DNA from: Nelumbo lutea
Lineage: Eukaryota > Streptophyta > Magnoliopsida > Proteales > Nelumbonaceae
Assembly: GCA_022828595.1 (NCBI GenBank)
Contig: JAKGHH010000008.1
Location: forward strand, 7,243,728 to 7,307,727
Direction: 5' to 3'
DNA: 64,000 nt
The position numbers and the translations under genes were made by a program. Positions 1 through 13,517 of this stretch are shown here, one piece after another; positions within the stretch are counted from its first letter, which is position 1; each line of letters opens with the position of its first letter. The notes under the pieces were generated by a model. That model saw only the letters and a program-made list of their open reading frames with translations, searched no databases and was not told the origin of the DNA.

Positions 1-449
1 TGTCAATAAACTAGCTGATTCTTTGACTAGGAGAGGTGTGTGTACAGGAGGAGTGAGGTATATAGCTGAACCCTTCGAGCTCTGTTTGTAGTTTCTTGGG
101 TGTGTTGTTGGTCTATTTAATCTACTAGTGTTTATGGGTGGAGAGAAACAACTAAGATTCCCTGCAATGCATCTCATTCCTTGCATGTCAAGGTCACCCA
201 ATGATAAGCAGATTCTCTATCAAAGGGTGGTACACTGCAACCAACTGGTTTTGGCATGGGGGGTTGACGAGTGGATCTTTTTATCAGAGCTGAGCTTCTT
301 GTTAGTCCTTTCCCTTTATTTATTTATTTTTGGATGGCTCGTCTCCTCCTTTCAAGGAAATGATCTCATTGTATTTCCGTTTCTTTTATTTCTTCTAGAA
401 TTAGCATCATTTTCTAATATTCACCACATGTTTTAAATGATATAGTTAG
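1..449 (+). other. Intron or 5' flank of the sigma-factor gene with a possible LINE RNase H tail
   Basis: The first ~105 bases read, in one frame, as a short peptide containing N-K-L-A-D-S-L followed by R-R-G-V and then a stop. This resembles the C-terminal end of the RNase H domain in plant L1-type LINEs, where an N-x-x-A-D-x-L-A motif is typical. The match is short, so it is only a candidate remnant. The rest, up to the first visible exon at about 450, is T-rich and shows no convincing gene; it probably belongs to the first intron of the sigma-factor gene. Confidence 0.35.
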
Positions 450-3400
450 AAGCAGAGAGGCTTATTTTGAATCAGCAAGGATGCCATTCCTATCTGTTAT
501 TCCTGAGGAAAGTGAGACTCTGCAGAAAGATCCTTTGAAAGCTTATGCATGCTCATCTGGAACTTTGCAACCTGTCAACAATGGCTATGATGCAATAGGA
601 GTGAAGGTCAATCAGCCTTTTAAAAGTTTCTAACTGATTCTTTGATATCATAGCAATTGTTTTTCATTTTTTTTTTCTTTTGTTTTAGGCATAACACAAT
701 CTTATTGTGTCAGGGAAAAATAAAATTATGGTGTCCTTTGATATTTCAGATGAACACCATTAAGGAATTTCACAATTCATTGTATGATACATCTGAAGAT
801 ATCAGCATTGCTACTTCAGAGGATGCATCTGCCTTCCTTGCAAGCTTACAAGCAAGAAAGATATCATGTTTTAGTCTGTTAATGGAAAATGTTGAGAAGA
901 TAGAAGATATATTTGTTACTTCCGACTTGATAAGGCTAGAAAAAGGCATTTTAGTGCAATTAGAAAAGCTTGGAGCTCTAAATTTATTCCATGCATGTCT
1001 CTCTAGGACTGTCAAAGTATCCAGTGCTCTTAATCTGCACTCTGCACTGAAAGAGTGTTCCAAGAAACATCTGATGGATGGTGAAATGAGTAATCATGTA
1101 GATCATATAACAGTTCCCTCAAGGAGAAAAGAAGAAAGAAAATTAAGGAGGGAGAGAGAATCAAAAAGGGCCTCTAAGAAGCCAGCTTTGAAATCATCCC
1201 CAAAATGTGGTATTGGAGGGCCTCAACAGTCTACCATTTCCATTGCTAAAAGACCAGCAAGCGCAAAAAGTAGAAGACTTATGATTGCTAGAAATGAGTC
1301 AGAAATGTCAAGAGCCGTCAAAGTAGGTTTTTACATGTGTCATACCGTACATCCCTTTTAACAGATTTTAATAAAAGTTTAACTGCTTTATTTTCTCATA
1401 TCATAGGAAGTATCATGCTTAGAGAGAATAAGGTCAAATTTGGAAGAGGAACTTGGGCGAGTTATCAGTTTCAGCAGCTGGGCTGAAGCTGTGGGTCTTG
1501 ATGAGGAGGAGTTGCAGCAGCGCCTACATTTTGGTTGGTATTGCAGAGATAAGCTTCTAAGAAGTTCACGTTCCTTAGTGGTGTACCTTGCAAGAAACTA
1601 CAGAGGACTGGGAATAGCCTTTGAAGACCTACTTCAGGTTGATCAAAGACACCAATTTTTTTATATGTATTTTTTGTTGGTCGTTGATGACATGGTTATT
1701 CCATGAACCTTTGCCCTACATTTCATTTATGTGGCCCCATTTCATCAATCCTAACTATAAAGTGATTGATGTGGCATCATAAGAACAAGGGCAAGGTTTA
1801 TACCTGAGATTATTAGGAGCACCCAATTAGTTTGGTGTTTTGGATGGGTAGTTTTTCTGATGAGTTGTCAGGCCACTGGTGCTGTGATAATGCAGCAGAT
1901 AGAATCTCATCAATCTTACGTTTTTCCTCTCAAAATTTATCTCCCATCCCGGACTGGATATCCAAATGTGACTGTATTTTGCAGGCAGGGAATTTTGGTG
2001 TTCTTCAAGGTGCAGAGAGGTTTGATCATACAAGGGGATACAGGTTCTCAACCTATGTTCAGTACTGGATTAGGAAATCCATGTCAACATTGGTGGCACA
2101 GCATTCACGGGGGGTCCGTATACCTGTATGTATTTTTTTTTTTTTTTGTTGGTTTCAGGAGGCAAGTTTCTTCAATTAATTTTCATGTTAGCAAGAGTTA
2201 GTGCTTACATACCCTTTTGATTTCTGTGTATCTTCGTAGTTGACATTGAGCAGAGCTATAAACCAGATACATAAAACTCGGAAGTCCTTCTTCAACACCC
2301 ATGGAAGATATCCAGATGATGATGAAATTTCAAAATGCACAGGTCTATCAGTAGCTAAAGTTAGATTAGCTGGGAAGTGCCTACGAGTTGTGGGTTCAAT
2401 TGATCAGAAAATGGGAGACAGCCTGACTGTAAAATTCATGGTATGCACAAAACCTCCACCTTATTTCTGTTCTGTTAGTTCCACTTATTGGATCAAAAGA
2501 TAATTGATAAGGTAAGTACACAAATTGTCATGGTTCCTTCACTTCAGATTGTTGAGTCTATGGTCTGGACTTAAATAGAAGATTGCCTAGTTCTTTGAAA
2601 CTGGAAATCAAAATGATAGATTGTAGTTCTGAGCACAAACCTTGAAAACTCGGCTTGAGTATTGGCCTGTCTGTCTAATACTTTTACATCTTCTTGCATC
2701 GTAGCTGTTTATTTCTGACTCTTGTGAGAAAAATTGCACAAAACACTTATGCTTCTTTTTTCTACATCTTTATACAACTTATTTGTGTGGTTGTATTTTG
2801 GATACTTTTTAATTAATCTAAAAAGGGCCATTATCCAATGTTGGTCTACACCATTGTCTTGGATTAATTGATAAGATCTCTAGCTATGTCATATGAAAAG
2901 ATTGTAAAAAATATAAACATGGTGGAAACATTGTAAAATATGCAAAAATATAGAATGACATTTTACGAAATGATAAAAGAAGCATAAGCACACCTTTTTA
3001 AATTATTATCTTGTTCCAAATCATTAAACCAGGCCAAGAAACTAATCTTATAGACAAAAAAACGTTTTGGAGTTGCCATATAAACCTTAAGATTCAAAAG
3101 TTTATGATAGAATGAATTTGAGCAAAATTTAAACTCGTAGAAAATGTAAATGGTTGTAATAGATCAACCAAATAATATATTACACACACAAAAAAAGAAA
3201 AAAACTAATATTTAACTTCATGTTTGAAATGAATATTGAGATAGCTCAAAGTGGTAATCATGTAAGTTAGGTGGGCAAGAACATTGTTACTCTACAATCT
3301 ACATATCTACAATATTGTCACCAACTTATTTTATAATATTATGTCTTGTACTTTATATGGTTTTGGTAATGTTCACTGGGGATGATGTCGATTCTAGTAA

Positions 3401-4996
3401 AATTTCATGTTGCTACCCATGGAAGTAGAAATGAAAATATGTCATAGAAATTACCTCTTGTACTCTGCATAATGCTGGTAGTGTTCATTGGGGAATGTGT
3501 TGATTTCGGTAAAATTTTGTGTCATTGCCCATGGAAATGGAAATACTAGGGAATTTAGGGACATTTCAAACCATGGTTTGGGGGATGGGTTACCCCTTGT
3601 TGTGTAGCCCCATGAAACTATAAATAAATAAATAAATCTAAGGTCTTGGGAGAGGTGGACTGGGTATAGACTTAAGCTTTGAAAATTTTTGCACAAAGTG
3701 GCCGCTATTATTGAAAGTATTGATACAGTCCGATACGCCAAATTGGGCGTATTGGACTTTGTATCAACACGCTTTCACCTTTTTTTAGTTTTTTTTTTTT
3801 TCAATCATGTTCTAGGGGTCATTTAAAGGCCTGGCTACCCCCTGAAACATGTCTTACCACGAAACTCCCCTTATTTTGCATATCGGTGACCCACTGATAT
3901 TACATGTATCGGCCGATATGGGCCAATACATGACGAAATTTTGAACTACTGACTGCTCTCAGATTCCCACTTTGTCACACTTATCAGCCTGAGGATTTAT
4001 CATCTTGGAGGGACAATGATTAATGCGATGAAATGTTTTAAAAGGCATAAACAGCAACAAGTTATCCTGGTTTTAAAAGTGTTTGCTAGGTTGGAAGTTG
4101 ATGTGTTTGGGTTGGGAGCCTACCAAAAATATAAAGAAAGTGTAAAAGAGTTTTAACGAGTCTCTGAATTTTTGCCTCTGAAGTAGCTGTTTAACTTGCT
4201 TAGTTTCAATTGGTACGAGGTGCTGGTGGCTTTTTCTAGGTTTGAGGATTAGTGGTGTTACCATAAAAAATGATGTTCAGGTTGTAGGGGTTACGGTGTT
4301 CATCTTTCATGGTTTTGGGAGGAAAGTCTGTTGAAGAAAGATTTGGGTAGAGGTGGTTTTTGTTCAGGGGTGGGTTCTTTTTTGCTTTGTTTAAAGATAA
4401 TTTTGTATCAAGGGTTTTGTTTGGTTACTTGGGAATTGTTGGCAAGGTATTGTTTAGTGTTGAATTTTAATGTGGTAGTGTGTGGTTGTGTTTTGGATTA
4501 TGGTTTTGTCTACTCTGGGGTTACTTCTTTTACCTTCCTCGTACTCTTCTTTTTTCTTTCAATGAAATTTTTATTTTACCATAAAAAATCTATCTGATCC
4601 CACTTAAGAAATGTGGAAGGTTTCCCTTGTTAACCATACTCCATGTGATGACATTCATTGTTTTGTTATTTTCATTTGTACTCTACACCTAGTGAGCTGG
4701 CATTTGTGATGCAGGAATTTATGCCCGACACCTCAATAAAGACTCCTGAAGATATTGTCATGAGACAACACATGAGGAAGGATATTCATAAACTTCTTCA
4801 AGGCTTGCATCCAAGGGAGAGGAAGGTTCTTGTTCTGAGATATGGACTTTGCGATGGTCGATGCAGATCTCTTGAGGAGATTGGAAGGCTTTTCAATGTG
4901 ACCAAGGAGTGGATAAGAAAGATAGAGAAAGCAGCGATGACAAAGGTAAGGACGGAGGAAGTGCAGAGGAACTTGAGCGAGTACTTGCACTTGTAG
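450..4996 (+). CDS. SIG3: Plastid RNA polymerase sigma factor, SIG3/SIGC type (5' partial, 6 visible exons)
   Basis: Nuclear-encoded sigma-70 factor that directs the bacterial-type plastid RNA polymerase (PEP) to promoters in chloroplasts. Visible exons are ~450-606, 750-1322, 1407-1637, 1985-2125, 2240-2440 and 4715-4996; all joins are phase 0 with GT-AG borders, giving ~527 residues against ~570 for the family. The first exon with the transit peptide lies before the window. The N-terminal half is non-conserved and ends in a basic R/K/E-rich stretch. Region 2 follows ([15 protein letters not shown], then [21 protein letters not shown]), then region 3 (exon at 2240) and region 4 ([19 protein letters not shown] and a helix-turn-helix). 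Region 4.2 reads KEWIRKIE where most sigma factors have RERVRQIE. That signature and the length fit SIG3 better than SIG1, 2, 4, 5 or 6 as I recall them. Sigma identity is secure; the paralogue number is less so. Confidence 0.88.
2441..4714 (+). other. Large intron 5 of the sigma-factor gene
   Basis: This 2274-bp intron is much longer than the other four visible introns (84 to 347 bp). It separates the region-3 exon from the region-4 exon. It is AT-rich and contains dispersed-repeat debris. At about 3720-3930 there is a stretch of inverted cgtatcgg/ccgatacg-like words. From about 4270 a G/T-rich segment resembles a LINE 3' end. No ORF inside it is convincing. Confidence 0.75.
4268..4595 (+). 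mobile_element. LINE-like 3' tail remnant inside the sigma-factor intron
   Basis: A G/T-rich stretch ends in ctttcaatgaaatttttatt followed by taccataaaaaa, a style typical of plant L1 3' ends with a short A tail. The word taccataaaaaa also occurs just before it, near 4258, so the segment is flanked by a short direct repeat compatible with a 5'-truncated retrotransposition event. No coding domain is preserved, so the assignment rests on composition and tail structure only. Confidence 0.3.
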
Positions 4997-7780
4997 TTTA
5001 GATGGAATTCAAGGTCATTGTTTGCTTACCTTTGAAATTGGCTGGTAGATTATTTGGTAGTTGAACTGCGTCAGTTCCAACTCAAAGTGAACTCTATCAG
5101 TTGACGAATTAAAACAAAAAAGAAGAAGAAAAATATACTTGCATCGGACATTCAATAATTTGTTTTGGTGAGTTTGAAACCAAATGTAACACCTCTCATG
5201 ACCCAAAATGCATGGTGACAGAGGCTGTTTAATCTTTGACAGGGTGCATCTTGTGTCGCCATTATTTGCCCCTGCAAATATGTGATCGAATATACATTAC
5301 CTCATTCTTTTTCTATTTGTATATTGATATTGGTTTGTTTTACCGTTCTGGGTTTAATTTTGGCCAAAAAGTATATATCCAACATTTTCTTTTTCGTTTT
5401 GTTGGTGGAGAGGACTTTTTTTTTCCAGTATGTCATATAACATTAATTTTTTGTTAATTGCTAATGAGAATATTAATGTTGATATTTTCATCCAAACAAA
5501 ATTTTGAATTACAGCTTCTTTCAAAGAGTTCTCACTTTATATTATATGAAATTAACAAGTGATTTCTCTTTATGGCTTTAAATATTCGTCGAATTTATTT
5601 CGACTTGAATTTCTAGATTTTTGCCACTTTAAGACCTTGCTTCTGTTCATCTTGGTTCCTCTATTTTATGTCAACCAACCAATCTAATAACTTGACGAAT
5701 TTGTGAATTTAGAGTATGTCTACTAATTTCTATACTTAGGTTATCTGACTTTGCTTGATTTCCATAAATTGTGGAGATTCGGCTGCTTCATGCACCTGCT
5801 TTTCGTAATTCAGTTAATGGATTGTCTATTTAGTATGTAGAGGTTTAAGAGGCATAAGCTCCCCGAGCACTAGGAGAGTGGGGAAGAATGAGGAGGAGGA
5901 AGAAGAGGAAAAGAGATTATATCTTTGTATTTATTTTTTCATAAAAGAACACTAGCTTTAGGGGTGTTGGCATCCCTGCAAAAAAAAAAAAAAAAATCAA
6001 ATTGAGAACATGGTGAATCTAGGGACTCCAGATTTTCTGTCTACAATAACTCTGCCCATATCTACTCACAGCACACTATCCCAACACACTATCCCATGCA
6101 TTGGAAACATTTCCTCGTGTATAATAATACTATGTAAGAGGAAAAGATGTTCTTCACGTGTGGCTACAATGATATATGGATAGATGTGGGCAAGAGATTC
6201 AGACTCAAATCTAAGATCTGATAGATCGCGGTTGTGGGACCTTGTATTTTCCTATGATTGGCCACATGATGCGGATGCCATCACAACCACTCATTGTTTT
6301 TAAAATTCATATTGACTGATATTTCTTTGTCTTATTATCTTATTCGAATAAATAGACCTGTTTACGGGCTAGGTCTCAGGCTTGGGCTTCGGTCCAGGTC
6401 CATTAGAATTTTAACAAAAACCAAAGCCAAAGCCCGACTCATAAATAGGTGTACGAATAAATAATATCCCAAGTGTAGTTGTAATTGGAATTAAATTATT
6501 TACAGTTATCGGCTTTTCTTCCTCTCCAGTCACAATGGCGTTTTCAAAATGCTAAGATGAAATGAAAAGTCTAAAAAAGATTCCAATTCAGAGGCCTTAA
6601 TTGAAGTGAAAGGAAAGGTTGGTCCAAGGTTTCATTCCGAGTGCCGACAATTCAACACCGTCTCTGTCCCTGTCTGATAAGTTAACTCCATCACGACTCT
6701 ATCCAAATTTATATGTATATATATAGCAGATAAGAGGGCCACCACCTATCTTTGAAAATCAATCCAAAGATAAGCTTGCTTTATAAACTTGGGTTCCTGT
6801 TAGCGTTGGTCCGTGGGAATTTAAAGAGAAGCAATTAACCATTAGCATACACTGGCTTACAAATTCTGGAATTTAGGTAGATGATTTTCGAGTTTTTTTA
6901 TTTTTTGAAATTCCATGCGGTTCATAATACATTTTTATATAAGAAAAAAAAAACCATGCATTTTTCAATAATTGATCACATCAGGACAAAGTGTCTCTTG
7001 TCGTTCGCAGAAATGTCCCTAACAATTAGCCGCATCTCGAGGTTTAAATTATTGACGTTGCCAAGTTGCCAACTAGTTCGATTGGTCTCTGATTAGTGTG
7101 CGCATGGTAGGGTTTGACAGTGGTAGTTTACTTCCAAAATCTGAGCCAAATGAATGGGGAAGGTGGGAAGTGGCAAAAATCTTGGAAGGGGCTGCACTAC
7201 ATATCTTCAGGAAAGGGATGAGGCTGTCAAAATTTAAAGTTGGGGAAGGAGGAGAGGAAGATGCAGTGCCCTAATGTTGGCCGTTGGGGATCTGTCCTCG
7301 TATTGTGCCCTAATGTTTTAGGGCTACTTATACCCTGATTTGGCTCATTGCTTGGTGATTCAAATTTGACCATTGGATCAGACCAAATTGGCTTATTCTC
7401 GGTTTGGGATGATTTAAACCGGGTTTGTGGGGAGGTCTGTGCTCTTACAGCTGGTAAAGTCTCCAGCTGGTTGTGGGGAGATTTGGTATTAATCCCACTT
7501 TCAACAAGGTCGGGGGTAGGGGTAATCATTTTTAGCGAGGCTTGGAAAGCCATATCCATTTTAGCTCAGAAATTTTGGGCTTGGACCCATGTTTTGTGTT
7601 CAGGTTCAGTTCACTCAATTTATGAGTCCGGATCTCCTGCCCATATAAACTCTGTGCTCTGTTCACGTTTACCCAAATAACATTGCAGTCACGCATGAAG
7701 AACACCTCATCCTCCTAGATGGTAGTATGCAGGGGAAGATGATCCCAATTCATGGGGTAGTGTGTTGTAAGTAGACGTGG
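4997..7780. other. Intergenic region downstream of the sigma-factor gene
   Basis: AT-rich sequence with no supportable gene. A purine-rich patch at ~5880-5915 and an A-run at ~5980-5996 look like retro-element debris. Around 6075-6160 there is a weak match to the inverted-repeat family found at 49-53 kb (a word like gcattggaaacatttcctcg). The 110-codon ORFs near 7.3-7.7 kb lie on opposite strands over the same bases and match nothing I recognise. Confidence 0.6.
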
Positions 7781-7800
7781 GCAGAATTCTTGTGGGCAGG

Positions 7801-9700
7801 TGATCCGGAGTCTCATTTTACATATATGTTATTTATATATTATACATTATATTTATGTATAAAAATTATAATATGACACCTACAATATGTATAATTAAAT
7901 ATTGTATCATATACAAACTAAATTTTATACACATATTATATCAATATAAAGTATAATATGTTTAATACTTCATACATAAAAGTTATAGGCCCAGGCTAAT
8001 ATGGGCCCAGGCTAGTATGGGCTCAGGCTAGTATGGGCTCAATATGTCCCACTGGGTCTCATGTGCCACAAAGCATTGACATGTTCACGCCAATGTTACA
8101 ATCATTTCTCACCATCATTAATCTGTAATTATTTTGCTAATGACTTTGAGCTCCATTGGCAAAATAAAACGTTAAAAACTATTACTTACTGACAAATCTA
8201 TATCTATACTTTTATAAAAAGTAGGAATGAGGGTATAGAACTTTTTTTTTATTAAATTTGGCAATTTGTTGTTTTGTTAATCTCTAATTATAAAGGTTGA
8301 AAAAATAATTTCAATTAATACTTTTCACCTCATTTAATCATCTTTCATTAAGTCTTGTATTTAAGGTATTAGCTCTCATTCTCTCTTATTAAATCTCATA
8401 TTTAATTATTTTTCACTAATAAATGCTACTAATTAGATTTATATCCAATACTTTTAACAATATAAACCCATATATTTAAAACTTAATAAAAAAATAAATT
8501 CATTCTTCATCCAAGTGCTGACTAAGCAATTCAACTATCCAAATCAAATTAGCCAATCCATGAAGTCATAGTTAGATAATAATTTTTTTAATAGGAATAA
8601 ATATAGAAAATTACAACAATATAAAAAAAATAGACACATTTATGATTTTTTATTAATCAAATTAAAAAAGAAGTGTAATAAACAATAATTATTTTTATTG
8701 ATGATGAAAATGAAATGTAAAATCTAAAACTAACCAAAAAACAAATTATTTTTCCCGTTCAGCAAAGATCAATAGTTCAACTTTTGGGGTTAAATCTATC
8801 AACCTTTAATGTCATAATTAAATAATAAAAATTAATAAAAAATAAAAATACAAAAAAAAATACATAAATTTTACAAAAAAAAAAAAACATTTGGGAACAT
8901 GTATAATATCATATATTTGTCATATTAAACAAAAAATAAGTGTACATAATAGTATTATTTTTACACATAGAAATTAAAAAAAAAAATTGAACACATATAT
9001 AACTCCATATTTACACTGCTATTAAAAATATGAATAAGATCGTGGAACATTCTTGTGACTAAAATACCCAATTTTGAATTTAATCCTATTTAATTATGAG
9101 GTTTAAAATATAGTTTGAAGTACAAAATTTTCATATCATTTAATTCCCTCTCTTTAAATCCTACATTTTTTTATAAATGAACAAAAATATATATAATAAT
9201 AAAATAAAAACATTACAAAAAGAAGAATCTAACCAAGTAGGTAGATTTGTCAATGATACCCAAAACTTTGCAGTCCAATATGAGGTGCTTACATAATCAA
9301 ATTCATATTTTGCAATCTACATCCAATTAATAGTGAAAAACAAAAATATATGAATTTTATAGAAAATTTTGGACACATTATTCCTACATTATCATCATCT
9401 AGAATTGTCACATACAAAGCACATGCACACTTACTAGTTCATCTATACATACAAACCACTAATGTGAAATGAACCCAAAAGTTCTCTCATTTAATGGTGA
9501 TTTGTCCATATACTCTTGTACTTCTAGTGGCCTTTTCTTATGGGGCCATGCAACGAGAATCTGTCCCCCAACCCCTGTGCCACTATTTAAAATAAAAAAA
9601 AAAAGTTCTAATATATTGAATTACAAATAATGAGGTATTTTTGGCATTTAATTGTATGCTTGAATTCCTTAGAGCCATAATTCTTTTTTTTCCCTTTTCT
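7801..9700. other. Very AT-rich intergenic tract
   Basis: Long AT-rich stretch of poly-A/T runs and tatata-like words, without ORFs of note or splice-like coding segments. It may be degenerated transposon sequence or a matrix-attachment-type region; nothing in it supports a specific call. Confidence 0.5.
7987..8041 (+). repeat. 16-bp tandem repeat, about three copies
   Basis: The unit gcccaggctaatatgg is repeated about three times with one or two substitutions per copy, and ends in a partial copy. It sits at the edge of the AT-rich tract and is its only GC-richer patch. No function is visible. Confidence 0.7.
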
Positions 9701-10737
9701 AGAAGTAGCACCGCTTCGAGTTCGAATCATTTGTCAACAAAATACATTCCACCACGACATGGGTCTAGTATTCAATTGTCGTGCTATTCTATTCTTATCC
9801 CTTTCTTGTAGATGCCGTTTTATCATAGACCAGAAACTCGTACCGTTGGAAATACAAAGAAAAGGCAATAGCATTTATTACTAGATCATATTACAATCCT
9901 TAATAGAAATATTTATTTTTTTCTTAATGGAAATACAAAGAAAAGGGAAAAATTCACTTTAAGAGTCCTATCGATTACAATTTATTTTGGTAGAAAGGAC
10001 TCGTGCGATGCAAGGGCTGATGTGGGTGACCTCAAATCGATTCATATTTAACTTTTTTTAGTTTAGAAAATCAAAAAATCACAAAATTCTCAATTTTAAA
10101 GTGGTTGAGAAACAATACGAGGAGTCTGATGTAGACAGCTGCATTTTGGAATATGGTAAGTATTCCTGTGCCATGCACGGGCTGGTGTTAAAAAATGCTC
10201 AAATTACATTCAATTTTTTATTTGATTTGATTGTGGGCAACTATAAATAACCCCAAATTTATTTATTTTTTATTTTCTTTAAATTTAAAAAAAATACAAA
10301 ATTTTAAAGGAGTTGAGAATCAATACGAGGAATTGGACAACCATTTTCTAAAATAGCATAAATTTTACTATTTTCTTAGGAAAAAAAATCATGACCCAGT
10401 ACCCACTAAACTTGGTCAAACCAGAAAATCCAGCTTTTACCATGGGCGAAATATGTAATTGCACTGCATGTTCGCTCCCATGTATTGCTTTTTTTTTACC
10501 CTTGGTGAAATCAAACTCTCATCCTCTCGTTGGTTATCACTAACAAAGATCTGGTAGTCTCAGACTCTCAGCCGCCTGACCCGCCAACCAAATGGCGAAG
10601 AAGAAAGTGTTTCAAAAACAAGTTGCTCCGCTTCGTCATTCGCGCATCCGAGTTAATTTAATTCGGTAGGTCGCGAGACACCGGATTTCCTTCTACCAAA
10701 TATTCCACGATATCCGACGGTAATAAAAATTAAAACA
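9701..10737. other. Intergenic region left of the inverted-repeat element
   Basis: No gene can be supported. Two related direct segments are present: 'tttaaagtggttgagaaacaatacgagga' near 10096 and 'ttaaaggagttgagaatcaatacgaggaa' near 10301, shown here by their shared short words gttgaga and caatacgagga. They suggest a degraded local duplication. Confidence 0.4.
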
Positions 10738-11175
10738 AGGGTAAATTATAAAGACCCCTGTACTATCGGTCAGTGATAAATTTCCTCCTATACTTTTTTT
10801 TGCGATAAACCCTCTGAACTTTGACCGTTAGATAAAGACCCCCTCCGTTAGTATTCTATTCGTTAACTTTGAAAAAGATTCTCATTTGAACGTTTAAAAT
10901 TTTTAAATGCCCAAACTATCCTTTTTATACTGTTCATTGTCTTCTCGATTGAACCTCAAAACTAACCTCAAGCACTCTATACCGTACCAAAGGGTTGAAA
11001 AGTTTTTGCATCACTTCGGGCTGCGCATCTGGACGAAAACCACTATAAAGACGCTCGAACCTTTAATCCCTGGAGATGGCAGCTGGTCCCCCACCTCTCT
11101 CCCTCTCTGTTGAATTCATTCATTTATTTATTTCAATGAAATAATGAGAGAGACGTTGTAACTTAAAAAATATAA

Positions 11176-11520
<345 letters not shown>

Positions 11521-12688
11521 GCAGCAAAGACAGAAGAAGAAAAAAAAAATGAAGAAGAAGAAAAGACAAGCCGGTTTTCTTCCCGACCACCAAGACTCTC
11601 AAGCTGGTTTTCTATTCCTTTGGTATTTCCAAATTCAATGCAAATTGGTTGGGTTGAATTTTGCTCTTTATAGCACTCCAATTTGGAAAAATTGAAGTGC
11701 AGAGAATTTTGCAAGCGCGGGGAGTTGTTTGTTTTCATTTGCCTTTGGTAAGTCTCTGTTTTTGTTCCTTCGTTTTACGCTAGAGCACGAGACTTACCTA
11801 ATCCTGTATCTGAAGCCCGTTAGCTAATAAGATAGATTTGATTCATTATTTCCTTTGCTTTTCTTTTTCCTTAACTGTGAGCCAAAAAACTGAATTGGTT
11901 CAAATTCTGTTGTAATTACTGACTTAAGAGCTTTCCGTCATTCAAAATATTAGGTTTCTTTACTTTTTTTTTCTTTTTTGTTGCATGGTGTAGAAAAATC
12001 TTCCCATGTATCCTAAAATTTAGAGCATCTTGCTTGGAGTATTTAAGATTGTAGATTGTAGCCCCGAAATGCTAACTACAAATTCCTCAGGTTGGAATAG
12101 CTCACGTGAAGACTAAAAGAAAGGTAGGAAGATTCTAGTCTAGCGATTGAAAAAACATAGCTCACATGCAGAGAGGATGGGCACTTTGCATATATAGCCT
12201 ACACGCAGACGGTAAGCCAGTAACCCAAATGACACCTGACTAAAATAAATGCCTGGTATGCAAAAATTCAGAACAGCCTAAACCAAACCAAAGTCCACCA
12301 TGACAAACTTGGACCTGATTGTGGTCTGGTAAATTAAACCAAACCCTATTGAACCAGTTCAACAGGCCTGAGCAACTAAACATACCTTGAGACAAAGAGG
12401 ACTTTAAGCACTTAGATGTTCATCTAGTACCGGCAAGAGTAGAACCTTAAAATAGTTGAAATGATGCTAAATTTTACAAGGAAAAAGTATTCCAAATAGT
12501 GTGCTTCATTATGAGAATGCGCCTCTTCACTCTTAACCATTATTTTGCGCTTTGATTTCAATCTCACAGCATGGGAGTTGTCAAATATTTGTGATAACTT
12601 TCATCAGAAAGTAAACTAGTGTTGCTTATTTATCTCCTTGATGGCTCAAAGGTTGGTTCTTCTACTCCAACCCTTTGACTTTTCCTAA

Positions 12689-13517
12689 GGCTACGTTTGT
12701 TTGGGGTGAAAAATCGAAACGGGGTAAATTTTACACCCATTTTGATTTTACTCGTGTTTGATAAACATGTAATTTTACACCGAAAATCGGTGTAAAATTA
12801 CATTTTAAATTTTATCGATGTAATAAATACATCGAAACTATCGATGTAAAAGGTAACCGCTCTTTCTTCCTCTCTCTCTTCTGTAGCGGCAAATCTGAAC
12901 CCACCTCTAAAGAGAGAGCCGAAGAGGACCCATAATAGAGATCATCCTTGAGCAATACTCCAACCTCGTCCTCCAAAAGGGAGAGCTAGAGAGGACCCAG
13001 ATCTGAACCACTACAACCAATTGAAAGTTGGTTGTGGACTAGAAAAATGACTCTGTCTCTCTCTCTCTCTCTCCTCTTCTTCTCTCACGTTCACTCGCTC
13101 ACTCTCTCTCTCTTCTTCTTCCCCCCTTTTTTTTTCTCTTTCCGTCACTGCCTGAAGGGAGAGCTAGAGAGGACCCAAAACAGAGATCGTCCTCGAGCAA
13201 TACCCCAACCTCGTCCTTTGAAGGGAGAGCCGGAGAAGACTCAGAACAGAGATCGTCCTCGAGCAATACCCCAACCTCGTCCTCCGAAGGGAGAACCGAA
13301 GAGGACCCAGATCTGAACCACTACAACCAATTGAAAGTTGGTTTAAGACTAGAAAACATACATCATCTCTCCCTCTCCCTCCCTAATAAATCTCCCGCTG
13401 CAACAAACCAAAAAACAAGGTAACCTCCATTTACGTAGATATAACCAAACAGGATGAGTACAAATGGGCACAATGGCCTAAGGTAAAAGTGCATTTACAC
13501 GAGAAATAAATGCAGCC
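12689..13517. mobile_element. PIF/Harbinger-like non-autonomous element (829 bp), nested
   Basis: The left end reads ggctacgtttgtttgg and the right end, on the opposite strand, ggctgcatttatttctcgtg, an imperfect inverted repeat of about 24 bp. Both sides are flanked by TAA (12686-12688 and 13518-13520), the 3-bp duplication typical of PIF/Harbinger elements. There is no transposase. The interior is CT-rich and carries a 66-bp tandem repeat. It is nested inside the 3.3-kb element. Confidence 0.6.
12905..13330 (+). repeat. 66-bp minisatellite and a flanking direct repeat
   Basis: A unit of about 66 bp (beginning gaagggagagc and containing gatcgtcctcgagcaatac) is present at roughly 13153, 13219 and 13285, with a diverged copy pair near 12910-12990. 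The tail accactacaaccaattgaaa closes both blocks (near 13010 and 13318), so the whole array was itself duplicated. The 94-codon ORF read across it only reflects the repeat. Confidence 0.75.

Noticed and set aside
770..1063. Minus-strand 97-codon frame opposite the sigma-factor exon
   Set aside because: It is the shadow of exon 750-1322, whose plus-strand frame joins in phase with its neighbours.
7227..7680. Pair of overlapping ~110-codon ORFs on both strands
   Set aside because: They cover the same bases in opposite directions, match no family, and have no splice partners or promoter.
13032..13316. 94-codon ORF with repeated R-A-I-P-Q-P-R-P
   Set aside because: It is the translation of a 66-bp minisatellite plus a CT run; the periodicity is that of the DNA repeat.
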